Positions 32,667 to 40,347 of a stretch of DNA of 64,000 bases are shown here, piece after piece. Position 1 is the stretch's first letter. Each line of letters opens with the position of its first letter. The stretch is from positions 10,601 to 74,600 of the forward strand of contig NZ_JAYGHW010000009.1 in the NCBI RefSeq assembly GCF_034932185.1, written 5' to 3'. The notes beneath the pieces were generated by a model. The model worked only from the letters and a program-made list of their open reading frames with translations, ran no database searches and was not told the origin of the DNA. The position numbers and the translations under genes are program-made. The DNA comes from Spirulina sp034932185 (lineage in GTDB: Bacteria > Cyanobacteriota > Cyanobacteriia > Cyanobacteriales > Spirulinaceae).

Positions 32667-33792
32667 TGATCGCTCCCATAATCCAATCTTCACCCTCGGC
32701 ATCCCAAAATTCACCCGTAGTCAGAGTTTGTTGCGCCCACTCCACATCAGGATGCTCGTCCAAGCGTTTGCAATTCGTAAACCCTGATTGGCGATTACTC
32801 AAAACATGAACCTGGGATGTCGTTAACTCGTCTACAATGTAAGGGGAATGGGTAGAAAAAATAATCTGTAAATTTTGATTGTCCTTAATGATCTCTTTGA
32901 AAACCGTCATCAATTCCCGCTGTGCTTTAGGGTGTAGCCCTTGCTCAATATCATCAAGGAGGACAAGATTAGGTTTTCTGGGATTCATTAATACTGTTAG
33001 CAAACCTAAAGTTAAGATTGTTCCTTCACTGATAGCATGGGCAGGAATCCGCTCACCAGTATGCATATCTAACACGACTTCTTGACCGGCAATTTCCTGA
33101 CGTTCTTCATAGGGGATAGATTGACCATTCACCTCAATCAAACGTTGTCGATTTACCTGTACTTTTGCACGCCGGATGCCAATCCTTTGAACGCTTGGCA
33201 CAACTTTTTGCAACATTTCCTGTAGGTTTTGAAACTGATCTGGTGCTTCATCTCGGAGATAGTCTAAGGTCGGGGCTAATCCTGAACCATCAAATTCAAC
33301 CCGTGGAGTTACGGCTTCACTATAGTCTGCCCTAGCCAAGTTGGTCGCCACGAGTTTCAGATAAACGGCAAACCTCAATGCTTGAGGGATTGGTGATTCA
33401 GCAATACTGAGTGAATCTGACCAGTTCGTGATCTCTCCTGAATCTTGATCAGTTTTCCAGAAGCCTGTTGGCCACCATTGAAGGGATTCTCTATTTTTCT
33501 CAAACTGATAACCAGCTTGCCACTTTCTAGGGCTTCTATATCCCCAAAAACCATTTACAATAACCGATCCTTTATTTTGTCCGATTGTGGTGATAAAGTC
33601 CGGGGAGTTGTGATAGCCAAAGACGCTTTTAAAGGGCGCATCAACAAGCCGAGTAAGATAGTGTAACCCTTGTAAAATTGATGTTTTGCCAGCGCTATTT
33701 TGGCCAACCAGGGCATGAAGACGTGATTGATCAAGATTAAGCCTTGTGCATTGATGACCTTTAAAATTTTTCAATTCGACGGTTTCCAGCAT
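32659..33792 (-). CDS. AAA15/OLD-like ABC-type ATPase of a two-gene defence-like cassette
   Basis: A 377-residue ATPase of the SMC/RecF/OLD class. N-terminal ELKNFKGHQCTRLNL, Walker A GQNSAGKTS (30-38), signature ISEGT (254-258), Walker B LVLLDDIEQGLHP (276-288) and the His switch FSTHSPYIVDEL (312-323). The insert between Walker A and the signature is about 215 residues and lacks long coiled coils, as in AAA15 ATPases of phage-defence systems. There is no TOPRIM domain in this protein; that function appears to sit in the next gene, with an 8-base overlap. Expected role: a sensor ATPase gating the TOPRIM effector. The trigger is unknown. Confidence 0.88.
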   Translation of the reverse strand: MLETVELKNFKGHQCTRLNLDQSRLHALVGQNSAGKTSILQGLHYLTRLVDAPFKSVFGYHNSPDFITTIGQNKGSVIVNGFWGYRSPRKWQAGYQFEKNRESLQWWPTGFWKTDQDSGEITNWSDSLSIAESPIPQALRFAVYLKLVATNLARADYSEAVTPRVEFDGSGLAPTLDYLRDEAPDQFQNLQEMLQKVVPSVQRIGIRRAKVQVNRQRLIEVNGQSIPYEERQEIAGQEVVLDMHTGERIPAHAISEGTILTLGLLTVLMNPRKPNLVLLDDIEQGLHPKAQRELMTVFKEIIKDNQNLQIIFSTHSPYIVDELTTSQVHVLSNRQSGFTNCKRLDEHPDVEWAQQTLTTGEFWDAEGEDWIMGAING

Positions 33793-33893
33793 TGTCTAAT
33801 CTTTTCCAGAATAATGGCACTCGAATGTTTCAGGATATCAGGAATGGTTGCATATTAGATATAGCGGATTGCGAAAGTATGAGAACGCCACTT

Positions 33894-33922
33894 CCCCCTT
33901 TTTAAGGGGGATTAAGGGGGAT
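33894..33922. repeat. CCCCCTTTTTAAGGGGG palindrome, family C fragment
   Basis: CCCCCTTTTTAAGGGGG followed by ATTAAGGGGGATC. The same words are strung together at 58315-58440. It lies upstream of the ATPase cassette. Confidence 0.6.
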
Positions 33923-33961
33923 CTTTGTACCTCAAGTTTATGAAAACCGCTATGTGCAAAT

Positions 33962-34120
33962 TCAATGATGAGGCCAGAACCAAGTTAATAGAATGTGGTG
34001 GCGATCGCTTTCCCAGGGTTCTCCATCGTCAAAAATGAGATCCCTGAGGGGCATGGGTGGCTCCCAGGGAGTCGCCTCTACCTCTACTATTGGTGTATCT
34101 TGCGTGAGTTCAGCAGCCAT
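33962..34120 (-). pseudogene. Truncated Uma2 family N-terminus
   Basis: A 52-residue frame, MAAELTQDTPIVEVEATPWE and so on to PMPLRDLIFDDGEPWESDRH, ending ILLTWFWPHH. The Pro-rich start and the (S/D)DEPxEsxxH-like block (DDGEPWESDRHHI) match the N-terminus of the larger Uma2 subgroup, which normally runs to about 200 residues with catalytic Asp and Glu. Here a stop follows directly, and downstream (33793-33961) only a palindromic repeat is found. It is therefore a 5' remnant of a deleted gene. Confidence 0.6.
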
Positions 34121-34200
34121 CAGGATTGCCCCCGCGAGAATGTTGGATGGTATAAATTTATCACAAATACACTCAAAGCAGTAAATTGGAGAATGTGCTT

Positions 34201-34881
34201 ATGACCCGCTATATTCAAGCAAACCCTTACCCCTACCCCTATAACGGGGATTTGCGTCCTGAAAATACTGCCTTGATCATCATTGATATGCAGACAGATT
34301 TTTGTGGGGTGGGGGGGTATGTGGATCGCATGGGCTATGATTTGGCCCTGACCCGTGCGCCCATTGAGCCGATCCAGGGCTTGTTAGCGGTGATGCGATC
34401 GCAAGCCTTCATGATCCTCCATACCCGCGAAGGCCACCGCCCGGACTTGACGGATTTGCCCCCCAATAAACGGTGGCGCAGTCAGCAGATCGGCGCAGGC
34501 ATTGGTGATCCCGGCCCCTGTGGGCGAATTTTAATTCGGGGGGAAGCGGGTTGGGAAATTATTCCGGAATTGGCCCCGTTGCCGGGAGAGGCGGTAATCG
34601 ATAAGCCGGGGAAAAGTGCGTTCTATGCCACGGATTTAGAATTATTGCTCCATCGCAATGGCATTGAAAATTTAATTCTCACCGGGATTACCACCGATGT
34701 TTGCGTTCATACGACGATGCGCGAGGCTAATGATCGGGGGTATGAATGTTTAATTCTCTCCGACTGTACCGGCGCGACAGACCACGGCAACCATGAGGCT
34801 GCCCTGAAAATGGTGACGATGCAGGGGGGTGTATTTGGGGCGGTGGCAGATTCTGGGGCGGTACTGGAGGCGATCGCCTAA
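34201..34881 (+). CDS. Cysteine hydrolase, isochorismatase-like (biuret/ureidoacrylate amidohydrolase type)
   Basis: A 226-residue enzyme from the ATG at 34201 with GGAGA 9 bases upstream. The catalytic triad is visible: Asp in LIIIDMQTDFCG, Lys in AVIDKPGKSAF and Cys in GITTDVCVHTTMREA; the cis-peptide follows the usual Gly-Ile-Thr-Thr-Asp pattern. The start YPYPYNGDLRPENTALIIID resembles biuret hydrolase/RutB-type amidohydrolases that release ammonia from small ureides. That assignment is by resemblance only. Its TAA overlaps the stop of the EAL gene on the other strand. Confidence 0.87.
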   Translation: MTRYIQANPYPYPYNGDLRPENTALIIIDMQTDFCGVGGYVDRMGYDLALTRAPIEPIQGLLAVMRSQAFMILHTREGHRPDLTDLPPNKRWRSQQIGAGIGDPGPCGRILIRGEAGWEIIPELAPLPGEAVIDKPGKSAFYATDLELLLHRNGIENLILTGITTDVCVHTTMREANDRGYECLILSDCTGATDHGNHEAALKMVTMQGGVFGAVADSGAVLEAIA

Positions 34882-35960
34882 GCCGCTACCTGAAGTTGAC
34901 CATGGAGCAATTCCTCCACCTGACTAGGCATCACGGGTTTAGAAAACCAATAGCCTTGGAGGGCGTGGCAACCCAGTGCGGTAACTTGATCCACATCATG
35001 CTGAGTTTCCACCCCCTCCGTAATCACTGTTAAACCAATACTTTTGGCCAATTCCACAATGCCCCGGATCATCTGCCATTGCTCCTGCACCACAAAGGAG
35101 CGGTCAATTTTTAACACATCCACCGCCAACTGATGGAGACGAGCCAAGCAAGAATAACCTGTGCCAAAGTCATCTAAATAAACTTGCAAGCCGGAAGCTT
35201 TCAGGGCTTGGAGCGTGGCAATGGCAATGGGGTTTTCAATCACCGTACTTTCGGTAATTTCCACCCGCAGACTGCCAGGGGCCACCGGGTATTGTGCGAT
35301 AATCGCCGTCACCTGATGGGCGAGGTGACTGCGTAACAACTGCAACGGCGAAAGATTGACGCTCATCGTCAGGGGAACGGGGTGGGGAAATTGGGCCTGC
35401 CAATGGGCCAGTTGTTGACAAGCTTGCTCAAAGACCCAAAGGCCCAGCTCATGAATTAAATGCAATTCTTCAGCAATGGGGATAAATTCAGCGGGAGAGA
35501 TAAAGCCTCGGTGGGGGTGTTCCCAGCGCATCAGGGCTTCAAACCCTTGGATTAAATGGGTCTTGGCGCAGACAATCGGCTGATAGTAAACGGCAAAATC
35601 TCGGCTATCCCAAGCCTGTAAAAGGTCTTTTTCGAGGCGGAGTCTTGCTAAACCGGCAGCGGTGAGGAGAGACTGGGCCGCCATCTGGTCATCCTCAATG
35701 GTTGTGGTCAGACGGATGAGCCGATCCGCATTGTTGGCCGCAATATGGAGAAGGTGTTGCCCCTGTTCCGTATGGGCATTGATTTTTCCACTGAGCAACA
35801 AGCCCAAGGCTCCCCGAATGGATGTCAGTGGTGTCCGCAGTTCATGACTAATCTCTGCGGTTGAGAGTGTCAAATCCTGCTGGACTTCAGGGTGAATGTA
35901 ATGCGATGGATGGGAGTCCATGGTGATTGGGGGGTCTGCCAATGTGGGAACAAACGTCAT
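34878..35960 (-). CDS. HisKA-EAL fusion: dimerisation/phosphoacceptor domain joined to c-di-GMP phosphodiesterase
   Basis: A 360-residue soluble protein. Residues about 22-85 form a HisKA-like helical hairpin with an intact H-box (AEISHELRTPLTSIRGALGL). No ATPase domain follows. Residues about 100-355 are a complete EAL domain: YQPIV, GFEALMRWEHP, MSVNLSPLQL, RVEITESTVIEN, LDDFGTGYSCLARL, DVLKIDRSFV, ITEGVET and LQGYWFSKP. All catalytic acids, the Asn and the Lys are present, so it should hydrolyse c-di-GMP. The His could be phosphorylated in trans. Start at 35960 is supported by AAAGGG four bases upstream; MDSHPSHY at 35921 is the alternative. Confidence 0.88.
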   Translation of the reverse strand: MTFVPTLADPPITMDSHPSHYIHPEVQQDLTLSTAEISHELRTPLTSIRGALGLLLSGKINAHTEQGQHLLHIAANNADRLIRLTTTIEDDQMAAQSLLTAAGLARLRLEKDLLQAWDSRDFAVYYQPIVCAKTHLIQGFEALMRWEHPHRGFISPAEFIPIAEELHLIHELGLWVFEQACQQLAHWQAQFPHPVPLTMSVNLSPLQLLRSHLAHQVTAIIAQYPVAPGSLRVEITESTVIENPIAIATLQALKASGLQVYLDDFGTGYSCLARLHQLAVDVLKIDRSFVVQEQWQMIRGIVELAKSIGLTVITEGVETQHDVDQVTALGCHALQGYWFSKPVMPSQVEELLHGQLQVAA

Positions 35961-36040
35961 ATTACCCTTTCTTGAGTTTAAGCATTACGAAAATAGTACG
36001 GGAGTCTGAAAGCCTCGTCAATTTATTGCGGGGATGAAAG

Positions 36041-36447
36041 ACGACACGAGCGACTTTAGTCGCCGTTTTGGGCTAGTCGTGTTATGCTAATCATATTGTA
36101 TTTCAAACGTCCAGGAACTATCACAAGGCTAAAAACCGACAGGCCTGGAAGCATTTAAGGGTAAGCAGGCAGCGTAATGAGTAGGTGGATTGCCTACTGC
36201 GTCATCCAATCTAACGATTTGGTCGCCTAGGAAGACTTGAATGTGAAAGGGTTAGTCTGCGATCGGCATCGTGCTGAGTCGATAGTGAAGCAGGTTTGTA
36301 TCCTGCGCCTTGGACTAACTACCGTGGGGCACACGGGAAGTTATACGCTTGGGGAGATTAGACCTCTGGCTGGGTTGGAGCAATCCTGCTCGGTTAAGTC
36401 CGGTCGATGAACCAAGAATCCCCGTCGCTTTAGCGCGGGGAGTGTCA
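36041..36447 (+). ncRNA. HEARO/IscB-type omega-RNA element without an iscB gene
   Basis: About 400 bases of structured non-coding DNA. The left end has hairpin GCGACTTTAGTCGC (36050-36063) inside an ACACGA/TCGTGT stem. The right end is CCCCG(T)CGC-TTTA-GCGCGGGG (36420-36440) followed by AGTGTCA, an IS200/IS605-type subterminal palindrome. Between lie several more hairpins. The block from 36330 (CACGGGAAGTTATACGC) through GGTTGGAGCAATC, a short hairpin, AAGTCCGG and GAACCAAGAATCCCC follows, in order, conserved words of characterised IscB omega-RNAs. HEARO RNAs are omega-RNAs and insert next to ATGA/GTGA; ATGA follows here. No iscB, isrB or tnpB frame is present. The exact left boundary is uncertain. 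Confidence 0.75.
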
Positions 36448-36677
36448 ATGAAGATGACTGGAGCAATCACGGTAACGGGGTTATCGTTGATCCTGGCCTT
36501 TATCCTAAGCAACAGTTGTGAAAAACTTGGGAAGAATTGGGCGGCAATCCTCCGTAAAATCCCTAAGGATGCCGGCAAATTTTTTCCTCTGTCCAGAATC
36601 CGGTGTTTATTCTCCGTGAAATCGCTGGTTTTGCTCCCCTGGCTATGGGCTTGGCCCATTGGCATCAATACAGGTGA
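36448..36677 (+). pseudogene. Small membrane protein gene, apparent single-T frameshift
   Basis: Starts at the ATG directly after the omega-RNA element: MKMTGAITVTGLSLILAFIL (one helix), then SNSCEKLGKNWAAILRKIPK and DAGKFF. In the current frame it degenerates after a run of six T (36580-36585). Restoring one T gives SSVQNPVFILREIAGFAPLA, MGLAHWHQYR and a stop at 36675-36677: a coherent protein of about 76 residues with a second hydrophobic stretch. Either a one-base deletion, a sequencing error or slippage. The element's GGGGAG lies 5 bases before the ATG and could serve as ribosome site. Family not recognised. Confidence 0.55.
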
Positions 36678-36764
36678 AACTCCGGCAAGATGGCGGTGAA
36701 ACCCTGGATTCACGACAGCAGGGAAACCATCAAGCCGGAGGAGGAAGGTGATCAAGGCGATCGC

Positions 36765-37403
36765 CTAGAGGGGGAGAGAATTGCTTAAGGTAATGTCGAA
36801 ATCAGCATTGGGATCAACGGTATAGAGATCCACCGACCGTCGTCCTAAAAGTAAGCCGCCTAAACCCCCGGCTGCCGCCCCGCCGAGAATGCTGCCCACA
36901 GAAATCCGCGAACCTGTGAGTACGGAAATCACGGAAGCCGCAGCGGCCCCAATGGCGGCCCCTTGAAGAATTGAATCTCCATCTGCACCCCGTCTCACCC
37001 GCTCCGTTTTCGTAACCAGTTGGGATTCACCCTCTAAAACGAGGCGATTATGGCCCACAACAATTTCTTTAGCCACAAACCGCACCCCTTCATCTTCAAG
37101 CACTTCAATTTCCCCTTCAATGACTGTGCCTTGGGGGATGAGGACGCGATCGCGGCGATCGCGCACATTGGCCGCTAGAACGAGGGTAAAGGGCATCTCC
37201 TCCTTTTCGTTTTTAGCCAGGAGAATTTTTTCCGTCTCAGGATCGGCGGCCTGGGTGGGTAACGTCGTGCCGCTGGGAATGGTTGCCCGGGAAATATCCG
37301 GCAAGCGTTGGGCCTGAGCGACGGGCATCAAGGGCAGGGCAGCGGTGAGGCCGAGGGTGGCGGTGAGGAGGGTGGCGGTGGTGCGCCGCGTCAATGCAAT
37401 CAT
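36765..37403 (-). CDS. Exported protein with glycine-zipper C-terminus
   Basis: A 212-residue protein from the ATG at 37403; the longer frame overlaps the kinase gene start. It has an N-terminal signal sequence (MIALTRRTTATLLTATLGLT, cleavage likely after AQA). The central domain (VLAANVRDRRDRVLIPQGTV, EGEIEVLEDEGVRFVAKEIV) resembles the beta-rich region seen in cyanobacterial proteins loosely annotated TrbI/VirB10-like. The GAAIGAAAASVISVLTGSR segment and GGAAAGGLGGLLLGRR form a glycine zipper. Probably periplasmic or membrane-inserted. It is divergent from the histidine kinase by 63 bases. Function unknown. Confidence 0.75.
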   Translation of the reverse strand: MIALTRRTTATLLTATLGLTAALPLMPVAQAQRLPDISRATIPSGTTLPTQAADPETEKILLAKNEKEEMPFTLVLAANVRDRRDRVLIPQGTVIEGEIEVLEDEGVRFVAKEIVVGHNRLVLEGESQLVTKTERVRRGADGDSILQGAAIGAAAASVISVLTGSRISVGSILGGAAAGGLGGLLLGRRSVDLYTVDPNADFDITLSNSLPL

Positions 37404-37466
37404 GGGAAAGGTTAGGGTAGGAGTTATCGGCCCGCGACGTTTAGATTGTGATGGGAGTTCCGTACT

Positions 37467-38561
37467 GTGGCTAAATTCACCCTCAGCACCCGCCTCTTGC
37501 TCTCCCACCTCCTGGTGATGGTGGTGGGCCTGGGGACGTTTATGCTCATTGCCAAGTTTTCCTCCCCCCGGTTTTTTGTCTTGCGCCTGGAGCAGTTGGA
37601 GCAGCGGGGTTTGGTGACGGTGCGATCGGCCCGCACCTACTTAATTGATGGTTTTGAAAGTGCTTGGAACAGCAGTAGCCTCTGGTCGGTGGTGATTGGC
37701 GGCACAACGGCGGGAGCCTTAAGTCTGTGGCTCTCCCACCGGATCACCCAACCCTTGAGCGAAATGAGCAAAATCACTCAAAAATTCGCCTCCGGTCAGT
37801 TACAGGAACGGATGCCCGCTACTGAAATTCCGGAATTGAATGCCTTGGGGCAGAGCTTTAACCGGATGGCGAAAAGTTTAGAGGGGGTGGAGAGCCGCCG
37901 CCGGGAGTTAATTAGTGATCTCACCCATGAGTTGCGCACGCCCTTGACGGTGATGCGGGGCTATTTAGAAGAATTGGCCGATGGGCGCTTAGATCCTTCG
38001 CCAGAATTGTATGTGCGTTTGGTGCGGGAAACCCAGCGATTAGAGCGCCTCACCCACGATTTACAGGAATTGTCCAAGGCGGAGGCGGGGTATTTGCCCA
38101 TTCATCTCCAATCGGTGGATTTGTTGCCCCTCTTGCAGGGGGTGATGGAGCGGTTTCAGGATCAGTTGATGGATGATGATCCGGTGTTGATTTTGGATTG
38201 CCCGGCGGATTTACCGGCGGTCTGTGCGGATTTTGACCGGACGGAACAGGTGATGATGAATTTAGTGGGCAATGCCCTGCGCTATACGGAGGTGGGGACG
38301 GTGCAGATTCGGGTCTGGCGATCGCCCCCCCTGGTTTGGATTGCTGTGGTGGATACGGGGATCGGCATTGCCTCGGAAGATCTGCCCTATATTTTCGAGC
38401 GCTTTTGGCGGGCGGAGCGATCGCGCTCCCTCCATAATGGCGGCACGGGCATTGGTTTGGCCATTAGCCGCCGCCTCATTGAGCTACAAAATGGCCATAT
38501 TGAGGTGAGCAGTGAACTCCATCGGGGCAGCACGTTTCAATTTTGTCTGCCCATCGCTTAA
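37467..38561 (+). CDS. HAMP sensor histidine kinase without adjacent response regulator
   Basis: A 364-residue kinase, GTG start. Helices at about 11-27 and 71-87 flank a short extracytoplasmic region of about 40 residues. HAMP follows (HRITQPLSEMSKITQKFASG), then HisKA with H-box SDLTHELRTPLTVMRGYLEE, and the ATPase domain with N-box QVMMNLVGNALRYT, G1 VDTGIGIASEDLPYIFERFW and G2 GGTGIGLAISRRL. All catalytic elements are intact. The sensing loop is short, so the signal is probably membrane- or ion-related. No receiver gene is adjacent; the receiver-only protein at 50398 is far away. Confidence 0.93.
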   Translation: MAKFTLSTRLLLSHLLVMVVGLGTFMLIAKFSSPRFFVLRLEQLEQRGLVTVRSARTYLIDGFESAWNSSSLWSVVIGGTTAGALSLWLSHRITQPLSEMSKITQKFASGQLQERMPATEIPELNALGQSFNRMAKSLEGVESRRRELISDLTHELRTPLTVMRGYLEELADGRLDPSPELYVRLVRETQRLERLTHDLQELSKAEAGYLPIHLQSVDLLPLLQGVMERFQDQLMDDDPVLILDCPADLPAVCADFDRTEQVMMNLVGNALRYTEVGTVQIRVWRSPPLVWIAVVDTGIGIASEDLPYIFERFWRAERSRSLHNGGTGIGLAISRRLIELQNGHIEVSSELHRGSTFQFCLPIA

Positions 38562-38622
38562 AACCGGGGTTTGGCCAGCGGGAATTCTGCGCTAAGATCA
38601 ATGTTAAGGATTGCATGGGTTT

Positions 38623-39501
38623 ATGATTAACGCCACGATTGAGTATTGTGTGGAGCGGCTCGCAACGGGCTATCGCCAACTTTACGGCTCTGAGCCAAAC
38701 CCTTGGCTCGGCATTCTCACGGAAGCAACCGCTGTGACGCTCAAGGCGATCGCCGCCAGTAATGCCGCCTACCACGATGTTGAGCACACCCTCCTCGTCA
38801 CCCTGACCGGGGAATTACTCCTGCGAGGCAAACAGCAGCGGGAGGGCAATGTCACCGTCACGGATTGGGGCCATTGCCTCTTAGCGTTGCTCTGCCATGA
38901 TATTGGCTATGTACGGGGGGTTTGTGGGGGCGATCGCCCCAGTTATCGCCTCTACACCACAGGGGTAGGGGAGCAAATGATCAGCCTCCCCCCGGAAGCC
39001 ACCGATGCCAGCCTCACCCCCTACCATGTCGATCGCGGTCTCGCCTTTGTGGCAGAACAATGGGGCCAATCCACCGATATCGATCTTCCCCGCATTCAGG
39101 CCGGCATCGACCGCACCCGCTTCCCCATCCCCAAAGGCTCCCCCTATGATCAAAAAAGCGATTACCCCGCTCTGATCCGGGCCGCCGATCTCTTGGGGCA
39201 ATTGGCCGACCCCCGCTATCTGCAAAAACTCCCCGCCCTCTTTGCAGAATTTGCCGAAAATGGCACCAATCAACAATTGGGCTATAGCCATGCGGGGGAT
39301 TTACGGGCGGGGTTTCCCGGTTTTTTCTGGCAGGTGGTTTATCCCTACATTGAACCCAGCCTGCCCTATCTGCAAGCAACCCAGGCGGGTCAGCAGGTGA
39401 TTGCCAACCTTTACGGCAATGTTTTCACCGTGGAGCATGAGGTAAACTCAAGGGCGGTGCAACGGCAGAATTATGGCAAACCCCTTGCATCCAACCCTTA
39501 A
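38623..39501 (+). CDS. HD-domain metal-dependent phosphohydrolase (PDE-like)
   Basis: A 292-residue protein. AAYHDVEHTLLVT and LLALLCHDIGYVRG form the metal-binding His/His-Asp pair; the first resembles the H-N-x-x-H signature of class I cyclic nucleotide phosphodiesterases. Later RAADLLGQLADPRYLQ holds a further conserved Asp. It may hydrolyse a cyclic nucleotide, notable beside the adenylate cyclase in this window, but substrate is unproven. The ATG at 38623 is preferred over the frame beginning 12 bases earlier. 61 bases downstream of the kinase and 13 upstream of the HAD gene: a likely operon. Confidence 0.8.
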   Translation: MINATIEYCVERLATGYRQLYGSEPNPWLGILTEATAVTLKAIAASNAAYHDVEHTLLVTLTGELLLRGKQQREGNVTVTDWGHCLLALLCHDIGYVRGVCGGDRPSYRLYTTGVGEQMISLPPEATDASLTPYHVDRGLAFVAEQWGQSTDIDLPRIQAGIDRTRFPIPKGSPYDQKSDYPALIRAADLLGQLADPRYLQKLPALFAEFAENGTNQQLGYSHAGDLRAGFPGFFWQVVYPYIEPSLPYLQATQAGQQVIANLYGNVFTVEHEVNSRAVQRQNYGKPLASNP

Positions 39502-39514
39502 GCCCCCCTTGATC

Positions 39515-40288
39515 ATGCCTAGTTCTGCTCCGCTCCTTGCTCTCGATTTTGATGGTGTGATTTGTAATGGTTTGTCGGAATATTTCCAAACCACCTGCCG
39601 TGCCTATGGCGAAATCTGGGGTGTGGAAAGCTTGGGGGATTGGGAAGCGGATTTTTGTGCGCTGCGGCCGGTGATTGAAAGTGGTTGGGAAATGCCGATT
39701 TTGCTGCGGGCCTTGGCCATGGGGGTAACGCGGGAGGCGATCGCCCAGCGTTGGGCCCCGATCCGCGATGAAATCGTCAAAGCGGAACGGTGCGATCGCA
39801 TTAAAATCGCTACGGTCGTCGATCAGGTGCGCGATCGCTGGATCCAGGAAGATCTCAACGGTTGGCTTGCCCTCCATCACTTTTACCCCGGCATTTTAGA
39901 TCAACTCCAAACCTGGTTAGCGGCGAAAACGCCGGAACTCTGGATCATCAGCACCAAAGAAGGCCGCTTCATTGCCCAACTCCTCCATCAGCAGGGCATC
40001 AACTTCCCCACCGGCCATATTTTCGGCAAAGAAGTCAAACGCCCTAAAGCGGATTCGCTCCGCCAACTGCTTTTCCAGCAGCCTAAAGCTTGGTTTGTGG
40101 AAGACCGGATGGAAACGCTACAAAATATTGCCGATCAGCCCGATCTACAAGTGGTGGAGTTATTCCTCGCGGCTTGGGGCTACAATACCCCCCAAATGCG
40201 GAATTTTGCTGAAAAGCACCCCCGGATTCGGTTGTTGAGTTTGGCGCAGTTTCATGGGGATTTTGGGGAATGGGGGGATAGGGGATAG
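39515..40288 (+). CDS. HAD-superfamily hydrolase
   Basis: A 257-residue protein starting MPSSAPLLALDFDGVICNGL: motif I DFDGV with the nucleophile Asp. Motif II is at LWIISTKEGRF (Ser/Thr), the motif III Lys in FGKEVKRPKADSL, and motif IV in AWFVEDRMETLQNI. The cap domain is helical (about 25-120). HAD phosphatases act on small phosphorylated metabolites; this subgroup is common in cyanobacteria and unassigned. The in-frame extension to 39473 overlaps the HD gene and is rejected. Confidence 0.87.
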   Translation: MPSSAPLLALDFDGVICNGLSEYFQTTCRAYGEIWGVESLGDWEADFCALRPVIESGWEMPILLRALAMGVTREAIAQRWAPIRDEIVKAERCDRIKIATVVDQVRDRWIQEDLNGWLALHHFYPGILDQLQTWLAAKTPELWIISTKEGRFIAQLLHQQGINFPTGHIFGKEVKRPKADSLRQLLFQQPKAWFVEDRMETLQNIADQPDLQVVELFLAAWGYNTPQMRNFAEKHPRIRLLSLAQFHGDFGEWGDRG

Positions 40289-40313
40289 GGAATGGGCAAT
40301 GGGGAATTTTGGT

Positions 40314-40345
40314 GTAGGGGCGAAAAATTTTTCGCCCCTCCGGGG
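40314..40345. repeat. Short family B palindrome
   Basis: GTAGGGGCGAAAAATTTTTCGCCCCTCCGGGG: a near-perfect GGGGCGAAAAA/TTTTTCGCCCC hairpin directly after the LapA-like gene (minus strand). It could terminate transcription in both directions. Confidence 0.6.
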
Positions 40346-40347
40346 TT

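Noticed and set aside
36041..36447. tmRNA, RNase P RNA or group I/II intron
   Set aside because: The hallmark motifs of these RNAs are not seen. IS605-type end hairpins and IscB omega-RNA words fit better.
36315..36755. 146-residue minus-strand frame over the omega-RNA and small membrane gene
   Set aside because: It is antisense to structured RNA, has no ribosome site and no protein-like pattern.
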